Below are positions 1 to 8,310 of a stretch of DNA of 64,000 nt, in pieces. This stretch comes from Bacillota bacterium. Its GTDB lineage: Bacteria; Bacillota; Sulfobacillia; RBS10-35; Bu92. The stretch covers positions 18,933 through 82,932 of the forward strand of contig JADBKN010000021.1 in the NCBI GenBank assembly GCA_014896375.1, written 5' to 3'. The notes under the pieces are model-generated. The model saw only the letters and a program-made list of their open reading frames with translations, was not told the origin of the DNA and did not search any database. Positions within the stretch are counted from its first letter, which is position 1. Each line of letters starts with the position of its first letter. Both the position numbers and the translations under genes were made by a program.

Positions 1-27
1 GATCCGGCAGGACTATATCACATCGTT

Positions 28-534
28 TCAACGGATGTCGATGAAGATGGGCACCGCCACGCCAGGCGCCACTTCCACCGGAAGCTGGCGCCCCGCGAGG
101 CGGTCATGCAGCGTGCGCGCGATCGTCTTCGCGGCCTCGTCCGCCCACGCCGTGGCCAGGCCGTCGACGTCGATCTGGTCGAGCTGTTTCTGAAACTCCT
201 GCGTGATCTCGTCGCGCAGGTGGTCGCGCAACGATTGCGTGGCCTGCGCCGGCAGGTCGACGCGCACGCCGTAGAGGACGAAGGATGCGTCGCCGAGCTG
301 CCTATTCACTTCCTCCGCCACCTTGGCGGGCACCTGCGCCTTGACGGCGGCGATCACACGCGGCATCTCGGCCAGCACCTGCCGCCGGATCTCCGCCTGC
401 ACGTCCGCCGTGAGCGGCGCGGCGTCGACCTTCGCCACCACGCCGTGGCGCACCACGTACGCCGCGCCCGCGGCACCGGCCGCCAGGGCGAGCGCGATCC
501 CCCAAAGCACACCCTTGATGAACATCCAACGCAA
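28..534 (-). CDS. Single-pass membrane protein at the end of the flagellar operon (SwrB-like position)
   Basis: 168 residues from a TTG start. One N-terminal membrane helix (about residues 5-30, rich in Ala/Gly/Leu) is followed by a charged, helical cytoplasmic or extracellular part with no motif I recognise. The TTG start is chosen because GGGGAGG lies 7 nt upstream; the nearby in-frame ATG has no such site. It is the last gene after fliA, the place held in Bacillus by swrB, which has a similar size (about 167 residues) and the same one-helix layout. I see no sequence match that proves homology, so a swarming or flagellar-assembly role is inferred from position only. Confidence 0.6.
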   Translation of the reverse strand: MRWMFIKGVLWGIALALAAGAAGAAYVVRHGVVAKVDAAPLTADVQAEIRRQVLAEMPRVIAAVKAQVPAKVAEEVNRQLGDASFVLYGVRVDLPAQATQSLRDHLRDEITQEFQKQLDQIDVDGLATAWADEAAKTIARTLHDRLAGRQLPVEVAPGVAVPIFIDIR

Positions 535-773
535 GGCAGAGCCTCCCCGCTGAGGCTTGGACAGCCTCTGGATACTATGCCCAGCGGGGCGCCGCCTATG
601 CGCGCCTCCGCCTGGGGCGGCCGCGCCACGGCGCGCTCGCCGCGCCGCCGCCGGGCCGCCTCCGCCGCTTGTTGTCCGGCCAGCTGGGCTTCCGCCCCGG
701 CCCGCCAGGCGTGCTCGGCGCGCTCCACCGCCCCGGCGGCCGGCACCGCCCCCTGCCCCTCCACCGGTTTCAC
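354..773 (-). CDS. Possible small ORF translationally coupled to fliA, 3' end uncertain
   Basis: An ATG overlaps the fliA stop codon (ATGA), as in several real gene pairs of this operon. The first 60 or so codons look coding: Ala/Glu/Gln/Arg-rich, helix-like, with G or C at most third positions. After that, codon use breaks down and the frame runs through the next gene's ribosome site and start. A one-base indel near 595-605 would end it at a TAG. It may be a decayed or frameshifted small gene, or chance. No family is recognised. Confidence 0.25.
   Translation of the reverse strand: MKPVEGQGAVPAAGAVERAEHAWRAGAEAQLAGQQAAEAARRRRGERAVARPPQAEARIGGAPLGIVSRGCPSLSGEALPCVGCSSRVCFGGSRSPWRPVPRARRTWCATAWWRRSTPRRSRRTCRRRSGGRCWPRCRV
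542..589 (-). promoter_or_regulatory. Hairpin that covers the ribosome binding site of the downstream membrane-protein gene
   Basis: On the minus strand an 8-bp stem (CCCCGCTG pairing with CAGCGGGG, plus positions 582-589 with 545-552) encloses a second small hairpin (AGGCT/AGCCT, 553-567). The 3' arm of the outer stem contains most of the GGGGAGG ribosome binding site (542-548) of the gene starting at 534. No T-tract follows, so it is not a terminator. Translational masking is an inference from the pairing. Confidence 0.5.
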
Positions 774-1561
774 CGCAGCGCCTCCTTTTGTCGAGCCAGG
801 CGGCCGCGCAGGCGCAGGATGGCCTTCGAGTGCAGCTGCGAGATCCGCGACACCGAAAGGCCCATGACGTGCGCGATCTCCGTGGCCGTCAGGCCTTCAT
901 AGTAGTAGAGCGCCACCACCGTGCGCTCCTTGGGCGGCAGCTTGTCGATGGCCTCCGCCAGGATGCGCTTCCGCTCCTGGAGGTAGGCGCTCTCCAGAGG
1001 GTCGCGTGCGCGGCCGTCGGCCACGATCTCTTGGAGCGCGACCTCGCCGTCGCCCTCCTCGTGGCTCCAGGCGGCGTCATCCAGGGAGACGACCGTCACG
1101 CGGGCCACGTCGCGCAGGAGCTCCTGCAGGGCCTGCGGGTCCATCCCCAGGGCCGCCGCCACCTCCTCGTCCGTGGCGGCGCGCCCCAGGCGCGCCTCGA
1201 GTTCCCCGTAAGCGCGCTCCAGCTGGCGCGCCTTCTGCCGCAGCGACGCCGGCACCCAGTCCATGTCCCGCAGGCCGTCGAGCATGGAGCCGCGGATGCG
1301 CGTGTAGGCGTACGTCTCGAACTTGACGCCGCGGCTGGGATCGAACTTGGCGATGGCGTCGAGCAGGCCGAAGACCCCGTAACTGTACAGGTCTTCCGGG
1401 TCGATGTGCTGGGGCAGCCCGACGGCCAGGCGGCCGGCCACATGCTTCACAAGAGGCAGGTAGCGCTCCACGAGCGCGTCCTTGTCCGCCGCGTCCTGCG
1501 ACTGGCGGTAGGCCTGCCACGCCTCCGCGGCCGGGCGCTCACCTTGGGTCAACGTCGTCAC
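770..1561 (-). CDS. fliA: Flagellar sigma factor (sigma-28, FliA/SigD/WhiG family)
   Basis: 263 residues. The protein has the sigma-70 region 2 core (the stretch with HIDPEDLYSYG and FDPSRGVKFETYAYTRIRGSM, about residues 50-95), region 3 and a region 4 helix-turn-helix (GLTATEIAHVMGLSVSRISQ, about 225-245) that contacts the -35 element. It directs RNA polymerase to late flagellar and motility promoters. It lies 21 nt downstream of the flhG-PilZ gene at the end of the flagellar operon, the position sigD has in Bacillus. The cheBAWCD genes that usually precede it are absent. Length and motifs are complete. Confidence 0.95.
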   Translation of the reverse strand: MTTLTQGERPAAEAWQAYRQSQDAADKDALVERYLPLVKHVAGRLAVGLPQHIDPEDLYSYGVFGLLDAIAKFDPSRGVKFETYAYTRIRGSMLDGLRDMDWVPASLRQKARQLERAYGELEARLGRAATDEEVAAALGMDPQALQELLRDVARVTVVSLDDAAWSHEEGDGEVALQEIVADGRARDPLESAYLQERKRILAEAIDKLPPKERTVVALYYYEGLTATEIAHVMGLSVSRISQLHSKAILRLRGRLARQKEALR

Positions 1562-1582
1562 CTCCCCCTCCCGCGCGCGCGC

Positions 1583-3232
1583 TCACAGGAGCCCCTTGCG
1601 GCGCGCCCGCCGCTGCTGGTCGAAGATGAAGGCCACGATGGCGTCCCGGTCGCGGCGCGAGATCGCCGTCCACTCCACGCCGTACCAGTGCTCCTCGCGC
1701 TCCGCCGTGCGCCGCACCGACTTCGTCAGGCGCAGCACGCGGCAGGAGGCGGCGATCGTGCGGTGGTCGAGGTCCACCTGCACATCGAGCTGCGCTCCCA
1801 CAGGCAGAAGCTGCTCCGTGATGAGCAGCATGCCGCCGCCGCTGATGTCGCCTGTGCGGCCGCGGCCGCTGCCCGACGCCGTGGAGGCGCCGTCGTGGTC
1901 GCCGGCCCACCAGTAGAACCGCACCGGCAGCGAGCAGGCCCAGCGCACGTGGTGGCGCCGCTGCTGCCGGCGGGCCGTCTCCCCGAGGCGCAGGTGCCAG
2001 ACGCCGTCCTCCCGGCTCTCCAGCGCGGCCGGCACCTCGTAGCTCGCCACCGGGTCGTGGAAGCGCACCGTCATCTGCGCGCCAAGCGGCAGCCGGACCC
2101 AGTTGCCGCGCCGCATGGGCGCCGCCACGCGCAGCCGTCCCTCCTCCATCGCCTCCGCCCAGGTCTGGTAGTGCGTGCCATCCTCCATGACGAGCTCGAT
2201 GCGCTGGTTCGGCGAAAGGCGCAGCTGGTCGATGGGGATCTCCATCCACTCAGGAGCCGGCGCCTCCGCGCCGCCGGCCGCCGCCGCCTCGCGCGCCGCC
2301 GCGGTCTCGGGCTCCGCGCCCGCCCCCAGCCGCCCGCTGCCGCGAGCTTCCTCGAGCGCATCGCGCTCCTCTCCGCCCGTGCCGCCGACCGCCGCCGGGC
2401 CACGCGCGCCCTCCGCCTCCAGAGATGAGAGCCACACGCGGCCGAGCACCGCCGGCAGGCTGCGCGGGCGCACGGGCGTCTCCCGCAGCCGCTCCGCCAC
2501 GCGCCGCAGCGCGCGCGCCGCCGGCGCCTGCGGGAAGCGCAGCAGGAAGGGGCGCCGTTCCTGCACGGCCAGGCCGACCTGGAAGTCATTGGGCACGGCT
2601 CCCACGTAGGTGGGCTGCCAGTCCAGGAAGCGCTGCGTCGCCAGCGCGAGCTGCTCCGCCGTCTCCCGCCCGGAGGCGTCCGTCGCCTGGTTCACGAGGA
2701 GGTAGACGGCCGCGTCCGGGTTGACGTGGCGGAGCGCCTTGAACATCGTGTAGGCCTCCGTGACGGCCGTCGGCTCCGGCGTCGTGACGACGAGCACCTC
2801 GCCCACGGCCGCGAGGATGCCGAGCACCTGCGGGCCGACGCCCGCACCCGTGTCCAGGAGGACGAGGTCGTACTCGCGGCAGGCGCCGGCCATCTGCAGA
2901 ATGGCGGTGCTGACGCGCTCACCGGGGAGCGAGGCCAGCTCCCAGAGGCCGGAGCCGGCCGCCATCAGGTCGACGCGCTCGGCGACGGGCAGCCGGATCT
3001 GCTCAAACGTGGCCCGCCCGTCCAGCCAGTCCCCGAGGTGGCGCGTGGGCAGCACGTCGAGCAGCACCTCGAGGGTGCCGAGGCCGAAGTCGGCGTCGAC
3101 GACGAGCACGCGGCTGCCGCGCTCCGCCCAGGCGAGGGCGAGGTTCAGGGAGATGTTGCTCTTGCCCACGCCGCCCTTGCCGCTCGTGACGGCGATGGCC
3201 CGCTGGCGCAGCCGCGGCGGGACGCTGGTCAC
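1583..3232 (-). CDS. flhG: FlhG (MinD-like flagellar number ATPase) fused to a YcgR-type PilZN-PilZ c-di-GMP receptor
   Basis: 549 residues in one frame. Residues 1-260 are a MinD/ParA ATPase with the deviant P-loop KGGVGKS (19-25), VVDADFG and LLDTGAG motifs: FlhG, which sets flagellar number and placement. An Ala/Glu-rich linker (about 265-320) leads to a flagellar-brake N domain (about 325-420) and a PilZ domain with R426-xxx-R430 and D462-x-S464-xx-G467, the residues that bind c-di-GMP. Ordinary FlhG is about 290 residues and PilZ proteins are separate. The N-terminal DQAxxLR helix that stimulates FlhF is missing. The ATG overlaps the flhF stop (ATGA), and fliA follows. Confidence 0.9.
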   Translation of the reverse strand: MTSVPPRLRQRAIAVTSGKGGVGKSNISLNLALAWAERGSRVLVVDADFGLGTLEVLLDVLPTRHLGDWLDGRATFEQIRLPVAERVDLMAAGSGLWELASLPGERVSTAILQMAGACREYDLVLLDTGAGVGPQVLGILAAVGEVLVVTTPEPTAVTEAYTMFKALRHVNPDAAVYLLVNQATDASGRETAEQLALATQRFLDWQPTYVGAVPNDFQVGLAVQERRPFLLRFPQAPAARALRRVAERLRETPVRPRSLPAVLGRVWLSSLEAEGARGPAAVGGTGGEERDALEEARGSGRLGAGAEPETAAAREAAAAGGAEAPAPEWMEIPIDQLRLSPNQRIELVMEDGTHYQTWAEAMEEGRLRVAAPMRRGNWVRLPLGAQMTVRFHDPVASYEVPAALESREDGVWHLRLGETARRQQRRHHVRWACSLPVRFYWWAGDHDGASTASGSGRGRTGDISGGGMLLITEQLLPVGAQLDVQVDLDHRTIAASCRVLRLTKSVRRTAEREEHWYGVEWTAISRRDRDAIVAFIFDQQRRARRKGLL

Positions 3233-4413
3233 GGCACGGCCACCCCCTGTCCGGGAGCCCCGCCGGCCGGGCGCAGCCCCAGAGGCACGGCGGGCGAGAC
3301 GCCGAAGAAGGCGACGCCCAGGCCGCGCGGCGCGGCCAGGCGCAGGAGCGCCCCTTCGTCCTCGGTCTCGTCACACTTCGTAAGGATGAGGTCGCAGGGC
3401 CCGAGGGCGCGGTAGGCGTCCAACGCGGCCTCCGCGTCCCGTCCCTGCCAGCCGGCGGGCACGGCGAGGAGCCGCCAAGTGCCGGGCGGCAGCGCGCGCA
3501 GCAAGGCCGCGAACTCCGACCAGGCGCGCGGATCAAGACGGTTGGCGGCCGCGAAATCGACGACCGTCAGATCGACGTCCGGCGCCTCAAGCTCCGCCCG
3601 CAGCGCGCCCGGCGTGGGCGTCTCCCGCACGTCCACGCCGAGCGCGCGCGCCAGGGCGCGCAACTGCGCGGCCGCACCGGGCCGGTACGCGCCGGCCGCC
3701 AGCAGCCGCACGCGACGGCCGAGGCGCGCCGCCTGGCCGGCGAGGGACGCGGCGGCCGTCGTCTTGCCGGCGCCGGACGGACCCATGACGGCCGCCACGC
3801 GGCAGAGCGCCAGGCGCTGAGGCGCGGGCGCCGGCGCGGCCGCCGGCTCCGCAGGGACGGCTGCCGGGACGGCGGCGGCCGGGCGCGACGGGAGCGCGGG
3901 CGCGGCCGCGGGCGCCGGCGCGCCCGCCGGTGCGGCGGGCGGGGCGGGGGGCAGGACCGAGGACGGCGCGCCGCCCGGCGCCGCCGGGCCGGAGGTGATC
4001 ACACCCGCTGTAGCCGCCGCGGCCGCCGCCGCCGCGGAGACAGCGGGCATCAGGGCGCCGGAGTGCCCACGCGCCCCCGGCGCCGCAGGCGCCGCGCCGG
4101 AAAGCGACGCGCGTCGCAACTCCATGAGGGACGCGTCGCTCGTGTCGGCACGGTCCAACCGCGCGCCGCCGCTTCGCCCCAATCGAGCGCCGCCGCCGCT
4201 CTCTCCATGCCGCGTGCCGGCTCCCGCCGCACGGGCGGCCGGCCGCGCCGCCGCAGCCGGGGCCGCCGTCACTTCCACCCAGGGGCGCCGCGCCCACAGA
4301 AGCCCGTCGGCCCCGCGGCGCGTCTGCAGCACCACCGCGTCCGGACCGAACGCCCGGCGCACCTCCTCTAGAGCCTCCTGCAGGGTCGCGGCGCGGAACT
4401 TGCGGATGTTCAC
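3229..4413 (-). CDS. flhF: FlhF, SRP-family flagellar GTPase with degenerate G motifs
   Basis: 394 residues: a short N-terminal domain (MNIRKFRAATLQEALEEVR), a long Ala/Pro-rich linker (about 60-200), then an SRP-type NG domain. The P-loop GPSGAGKTT (211-219) is intact and G4 reads TKCDE (345-349). The G2 motif, normally DTYR, reads GAYR (241-244), and G3, normally DTAGR, reads DFAAANR (286-292). FlhF localises the flagellar export gate in other bacteria. Loss of these residues suggests weak or no GTP hydrolysis here. It sits between flhA and flhG as in Bacillus and overlaps flhG by 4 nt. Confidence 0.9.
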   Translation of the reverse strand: MNIRKFRAATLQEALEEVRRAFGPDAVVLQTRRGADGLLWARRPWVEVTAAPAAAARPAARAAGAGTRHGESGGGARLGRSGGARLDRADTSDASLMELRRASLSGAAPAAPGARGHSGALMPAVSAAAAAAAATAGVITSGPAAPGGAPSSVLPPAPPAAPAGAPAPAAAPALPSRPAAAVPAAVPAEPAAAPAPAPQRLALCRVAAVMGPSGAGKTTAAASLAGQAARLGRRVRLLAAGAYRPGAAAQLRALARALGVDVRETPTPGALRAELEAPDVDLTVVDFAAANRLDPRAWSEFAALLRALPPGTWRLLAVPAGWQGRDAEAALDAYRALGPCDLILTKCDETEDEGALLRLAAPRGLGVAFFGVSPAVPLGLRPAGGAPGQGVAVP

Positions 4414-4414
4414 C

Positions 4415-6454
4415 TCAGTCCACCACCTGAACGGCTTTCACCGGGATGTCGCCCGCCAGCTCGTGGTAGGCCAGGACCTGCACGTCGGCGTGCTGGCGCT
4501 CGATGAGGCGGCGGAAGGCCAGCCGCACGCCCGGAGAGCAGAGCACGACGGGCCGCAGGCCCTCCGCGCGCACGCGCTGGATGGCGTCGTGCGCCTTCCT
4601 GCGGATCTCCTGCAGCCGCTGCGCATCGACCGCAGCCCCGGCGGCGGCCGCGCGCGCCAGCTCATCCTCCACCTCGGGCGCGAGCGCCACGACCGGCAGG
4701 TAGCCGCCCTCCACGGGCAGCGCGGCGCTGATCTGCCGCGCCAGGGCGGCGCGCACCGCCTCCGTGAGGGCGTCGGCGTCCTTCGTCGCCTGTCCGGCGT
4801 CCGCGAGCGTCTCAAGGATCGTGACGAGGTCGCGGATCGGCACGCGCTCGCGCAGGAGGTTCTGGAGCACACGGTGCACCGTGCCGAGCGGCAGCACGCC
4901 GGGCACGATCTCGTCGACGACGGCCGGGGAGCGCTCCCTCAGCACATCGAGCATCGCCTTGACCTCCTGGCGCGTGAGGAGGTCGGCCGCGTGGCGCCGC
5001 ACGATCTCCATGAGGTGCGTGGCCAGCACGGAGGCTGGATCGACGACCGTGTACCCCGCGGCCTCCGCGCGGTCGCGGTCCTCACCGCGGATCCACATCG
5101 CCGGCAGGCCGAAGGCCGGTTCCCTCGTGGGGATGCCCGGAAACTCGTCCTGCACGCCGCCCGGATCGATGGCGAGGAAGCGGTCCAGGTAGAGCTCGCC
5201 GCGGCCCACGGCCACGCCGCGCACTTTTACGGCGTACTCCTGGGGTGCCAGCTGGACGTTGTCCCGCACGCGGACGAGCGGCAGCACGAGACCGAGGTCG
5301 GTCGCCACCTGGCGCCGGATGGCGCCGATACGCGCCATCAGCTCGCCGCCGTGGTCGCCTTCGGCGAGCGGCAGGAGGCTGTAGCCGAGCTCCACCTCCA
5401 TGGGGTCGACCGCCACCATCGCCGCGGCCTGCTCCGGCGTGGTGGGCGCCGGCGCGGCCGGCGCCTCCGCCTCGCCCGGCGCCGGCGCCGCCGCCTCTTC
5501 CCGCATCCTCCAGGCCGCGAAGCCGAGCACGGCGGCGAGGATGAAGAAGGGCAGCTTGGGCAGGCCCGGCACGAGGCCGAGCAGCCCGAGGGTGAGGGCG
5601 GCGATGGCCAGCGGCCGGCGGCGCGTCAGCACCTGCGCGCGCATCTCCTCGCCCAGGTTGTCGGCGCTGGCCGCGCGCGTGACGACGATGCCCGTCGCCG
5701 TGGAGATGAGGAGGGCCGGGATCTGCGCGGAGATGCCCTCGCCGACGGTGAGGAGCGTGTACTTGAGGAGCGCCTCGTTCCAGGAGAGGCCGTGCTGCCA
5801 CATGCCGACGGCGAAGCCGCCGACGACGTTGATGGCGATGATGACGAGCGCCGCGATGGCGTCGCCCTTGACGAACTTGCTGGCGCCGTCCATGGCGCCG
5901 TAGAAGTCGGCCTCGCGCTCGATCTCCCGCCGGCGGCGGCGCGCCTCGCGGTCGTCGATGAGTCCGGCGTTGAGGTCGGCGTCGATGGCCATCTGCTTCC
6001 CCGGCATGGCGTCCAGCGTGAAGCGCGCCGCCACCTCGGCCACGCGCTCGGCGCCGCGCGTGATGACGAGGAACTGGATGAGGACGAGGATGAGGAAGAC
6101 GACGAAGCCCACGACCGGGTTGCCGCCGACGACGAACTCGCCGAACTTGCGCACGACCTCCCCGGCGTCGCCGTAGAGAAGGATGAGGCGCGTGCTGGAC
6201 ACGTTCAGCGCCAGGCGGTAGAGCGTCGTGATGAGCAGGAGGCTCGGGAAGACCGAGAGCTCCAGGGGGTCCGTGAGGTAGGTGGTGGCCAGGAGGATGG
6301 CCAGCGCCACCGCGATGTTGAGCGAGATGAGGAGGCTCAGGATACCCGCCGGCAGCGGGATGACCATCATGAGCACGACGACGACGACGGCCCCCGCGAG
6401 GACGAGGTCGCTCGCACCGAAGCGCCGCGCCGACGACCACACGCGCGCGATCAC
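4415..6454 (-). CDS. flhA: Flagellar type III export gate protein FlhA
   Basis: 679 residues. About eight hydrophobic helices occupy residues 15-310, including the highly conserved cytoplasmic loop with the stretch [20 protein letters not shown] and the following [24 protein letters not shown] block. The remaining half is the soluble C-terminal domain, which forms the nonameric export ring and docks chaperone-substrate complexes. Length is normal for the family. It lies 1 nt before flhF in transcription and directly follows flhB. Confidence 0.97.
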   Translation of the reverse strand: [679 protein letters not shown]

Positions 6455-7522
6455 TCAGGACACCCTCCCTTTCAGCCGCCAGACGTAGGCCAGCACCTGC
6501 GCCACCGCCTGGTAGAGCTCGATCGGAATGGCCTGGCCCACCTTGGTGCCGGCGTAGAGCGCCCGCGCGAGCGGCGGATCCTCCATCACCGTCACCCCGT
6601 GCGCGCGCGCGATCTCCCGGATGCGCTGGGCCAGCCAGCCCTTCCCCTTGGCCACGACGACCGGCGCCGCCTCCACGCCCGGCCGGTAGCGCAGCGCCAC
6701 CGCGTAGTGCGTCGGGTTCGTGACGACGACGTCCGCGCGGCGCACGTCCTGCAGCATGCGCCGCCGCGCGATCTCCCGCTGGCGCCGGCGGATGCGGGCG
6801 CGCAGTTGCGGATCGCCCTCGGACTCGCGCGTCTCCTCCCGCAGTTCCTGGCGCGTCATGCGCAGGTTGCGCTCGAAGACGGCGCGCTGGTAGGCGTAGT
6901 CGGCCGCGGCGAGGAGCAGGAAGGCCAGCCCGAGGCGCCAGACGAGGCCGGCGGCGGCGCGGGCCACCTGCGCCACGGCTGCGCCCGGTCCGCTCTCCAG
7001 CCAGACGGGCATGTCGGCCAGCGTGCGCGCCACGCTCACGTACGTCAGCGCCCCCACCACCGCGAGCTTCAGGAGCGACTTGACGAGCTCCACGAGCGAG
7101 CGGCTGGAGAAGAGGCGCGCCATGCCTGCCAGCGGGTTCACGCGCGACCACTGCGGCGCGGCCGCGCTGAGGCTGAAGCCGAAGCCGGACTGCGCCAGGC
7201 CCGCGGCCGCGCCCACGACCGCCCCCGCCGCGAGGAGCGGCGCCGCGGCGCCCAAGAAGGCGGCGGCCGCCCCCGGCAGCACGCTCAGGGGGTCGGGCGC
7301 GCCCGCCCCGCCCTGCGGCGCCGACCAGACCCGCACCGCGAAGGCCGCCAGGCGCCGCGCGGCTTCGGGCGCCCACCACTGCACCGCCGCCGCCGTGCCG
7401 AGCAGCACCGCCGCCGCCGAGAGGTCGCCGCTGTGCGCCACTTGGCCGCGCCGCCGCGCCTCGCGGCGGCGTTTCGGCGTCGCCGGAAAGCGGCGCTCCT
7501 CCGCGAAGAGCTGCAGGTCCAT
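6455..7522 (-). CDS. flhB: Flagellar export switch protein FlhB
   Basis: 355 residues from an ATG; sequence upstream in the same frame is out-of-frame fliR and not part of it. The N terminus (ERRFPATPKRRREARRRGQV) is typical, followed by four membrane helices and a cytoplasmic domain with the self-cleaving N269-P-T-H motif, which switches export from hook to filament substrates. The start follows the fliR stop by 2 nt. Length agrees with the family. Confidence 0.96.
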   Translation of the reverse strand: MDLQLFAEERRFPATPKRRREARRRGQVAHSGDLSAAAVLLGTAAAVQWWAPEAARRLAAFAVRVWSAPQGGAGAPDPLSVLPGAAAAFLGAAAPLLAAGAVVGAAAGLAQSGFGFSLSAAAPQWSRVNPLAGMARLFSSRSLVELVKSLLKLAVVGALTYVSVARTLADMPVWLESGPGAAVAQVARAAAGLVWRLGLAFLLLAAADYAYQRAVFERNLRMTRQELREETRESEGDPQLRARIRRRQREIARRRMLQDVRRADVVVTNPTHYAVALRYRPGVEAAPVVVAKGKGWLAQRIREIARAHGVTVMEDPPLARALYAGTKVGQAIPIELYQAVAQVLAYVWRLKGRVS

Positions 7523-7524
7523 CG

Positions 7525-8310
7525 TCAACCTCCTCCCAGGGGGCCGAGGAGGGCCCCCGCGTCCGCCGGGAAGAGGCGCTGCATCATCCCCGCGTAGATC
7601 GGCAGGAGGAGCGCCAGACCCAAGAGCCCGACGGCCGACTTCACCGGCAGCCCCAGGAGGAACACGTTGAGCTGCGGCACCGCCCGGGAGAGCACGGCCA
7701 GCGCCACCGTCACGAGGAAGGAGGCGGCCAGGACCGGCACCGCCAGCTGCACCGCGGTGAGGAAGGCGGCGGCGAAGGCGTCGACGAGCGGGCGCGCGAA
7801 GGACGGCGCCGCCCAGGTGCCGGGCGGGAGCACGCGGAAGCTCTCGGCGAGGGCCGCGAGCAGCACGTAGTGGGCGTTGGAGAGCAGGTAGACGACGGTC
7901 GCGAAGAGGTTCATGAAGTTGCCCAGAAGGGGCAGCGGCTGCTCCGAGGCCGGGTCGAGGAGGCTCGCCGCGCCGAAGCCCAGGTCGAGGTCGAGGAGCG
8001 AGCCCATCGCCTGAACAGCCGCGAAGGCCATGCGGCTCATGAGGCCGATGGCCAGGCCGGTCACGGCCTCCCCCAGCACGAAGGCCGCGTCGCCCCAGAG
8101 GTCGGCGGGCGGCACGGGCGCGCGCACGGACGGCCAGAGCGCGTAGCTGACGCCCAGCGCCAGCCCCACGCGCAGCACGCCGGGGACGAACGACGCGCCG
8201 AAGACCGGCGCCGTGGCCGTGACGGCCGCGGCGCGCGCCGCCACCGCCCAGAACACGAGCCAGCGGTCGAGCGGCACCGGCCAGAGCCCCGCGAGGTCCA
8301 CGCCCCTCAC
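7525..8310 (-). CDS. fliR: Flagellar export gate protein FliR
   Basis: 261 residues from a GTG that overlaps the fliQ stop (GTGA); a longer upstream frame would overlap fliQ by more than 70 bases and is rejected. The protein is very hydrophobic with about six membrane helices and carries family signatures such as ALGVSYALWP, GEAVTGLAIGL and LGNFMNLFATVVYL. FliR joins FliP and FliQ in the FliPQR pore. Gene order fliO-P-Q-R-flhB is canonical. Confidence 0.95.
   Translation of the reverse strand: MRGVDLAGLWPVPLDRWLVFWAVAARAAAVTATAPVFGASFVPGVLRVGLALGVSYALWPSVRAPVPPADLWGDAAFVLGEAVTGLAIGLMSRMAFAAVQAMGSLLDLDLGFGAASLLDPASEQPLPLLGNFMNLFATVVYLLSNAHYVLLAALAESFRVLPPGTWAAPSFARPLVDAFAAAFLTAVQLAVPVLAASFLVTVALAVLSRAVPQLNVFLLGLPVKSAVGLLGLALLLPIYAGMMQRLFPADAGALLGPLGGG

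Noticed and set aside
3995..7597. 1200-codon open frame on the plus strand
   Set aside because: It is antisense to flhF, flhA and flhB, has a His/Arg/Gln-rich, family-free product, and arises because GC-rich third positions remove stop codons.
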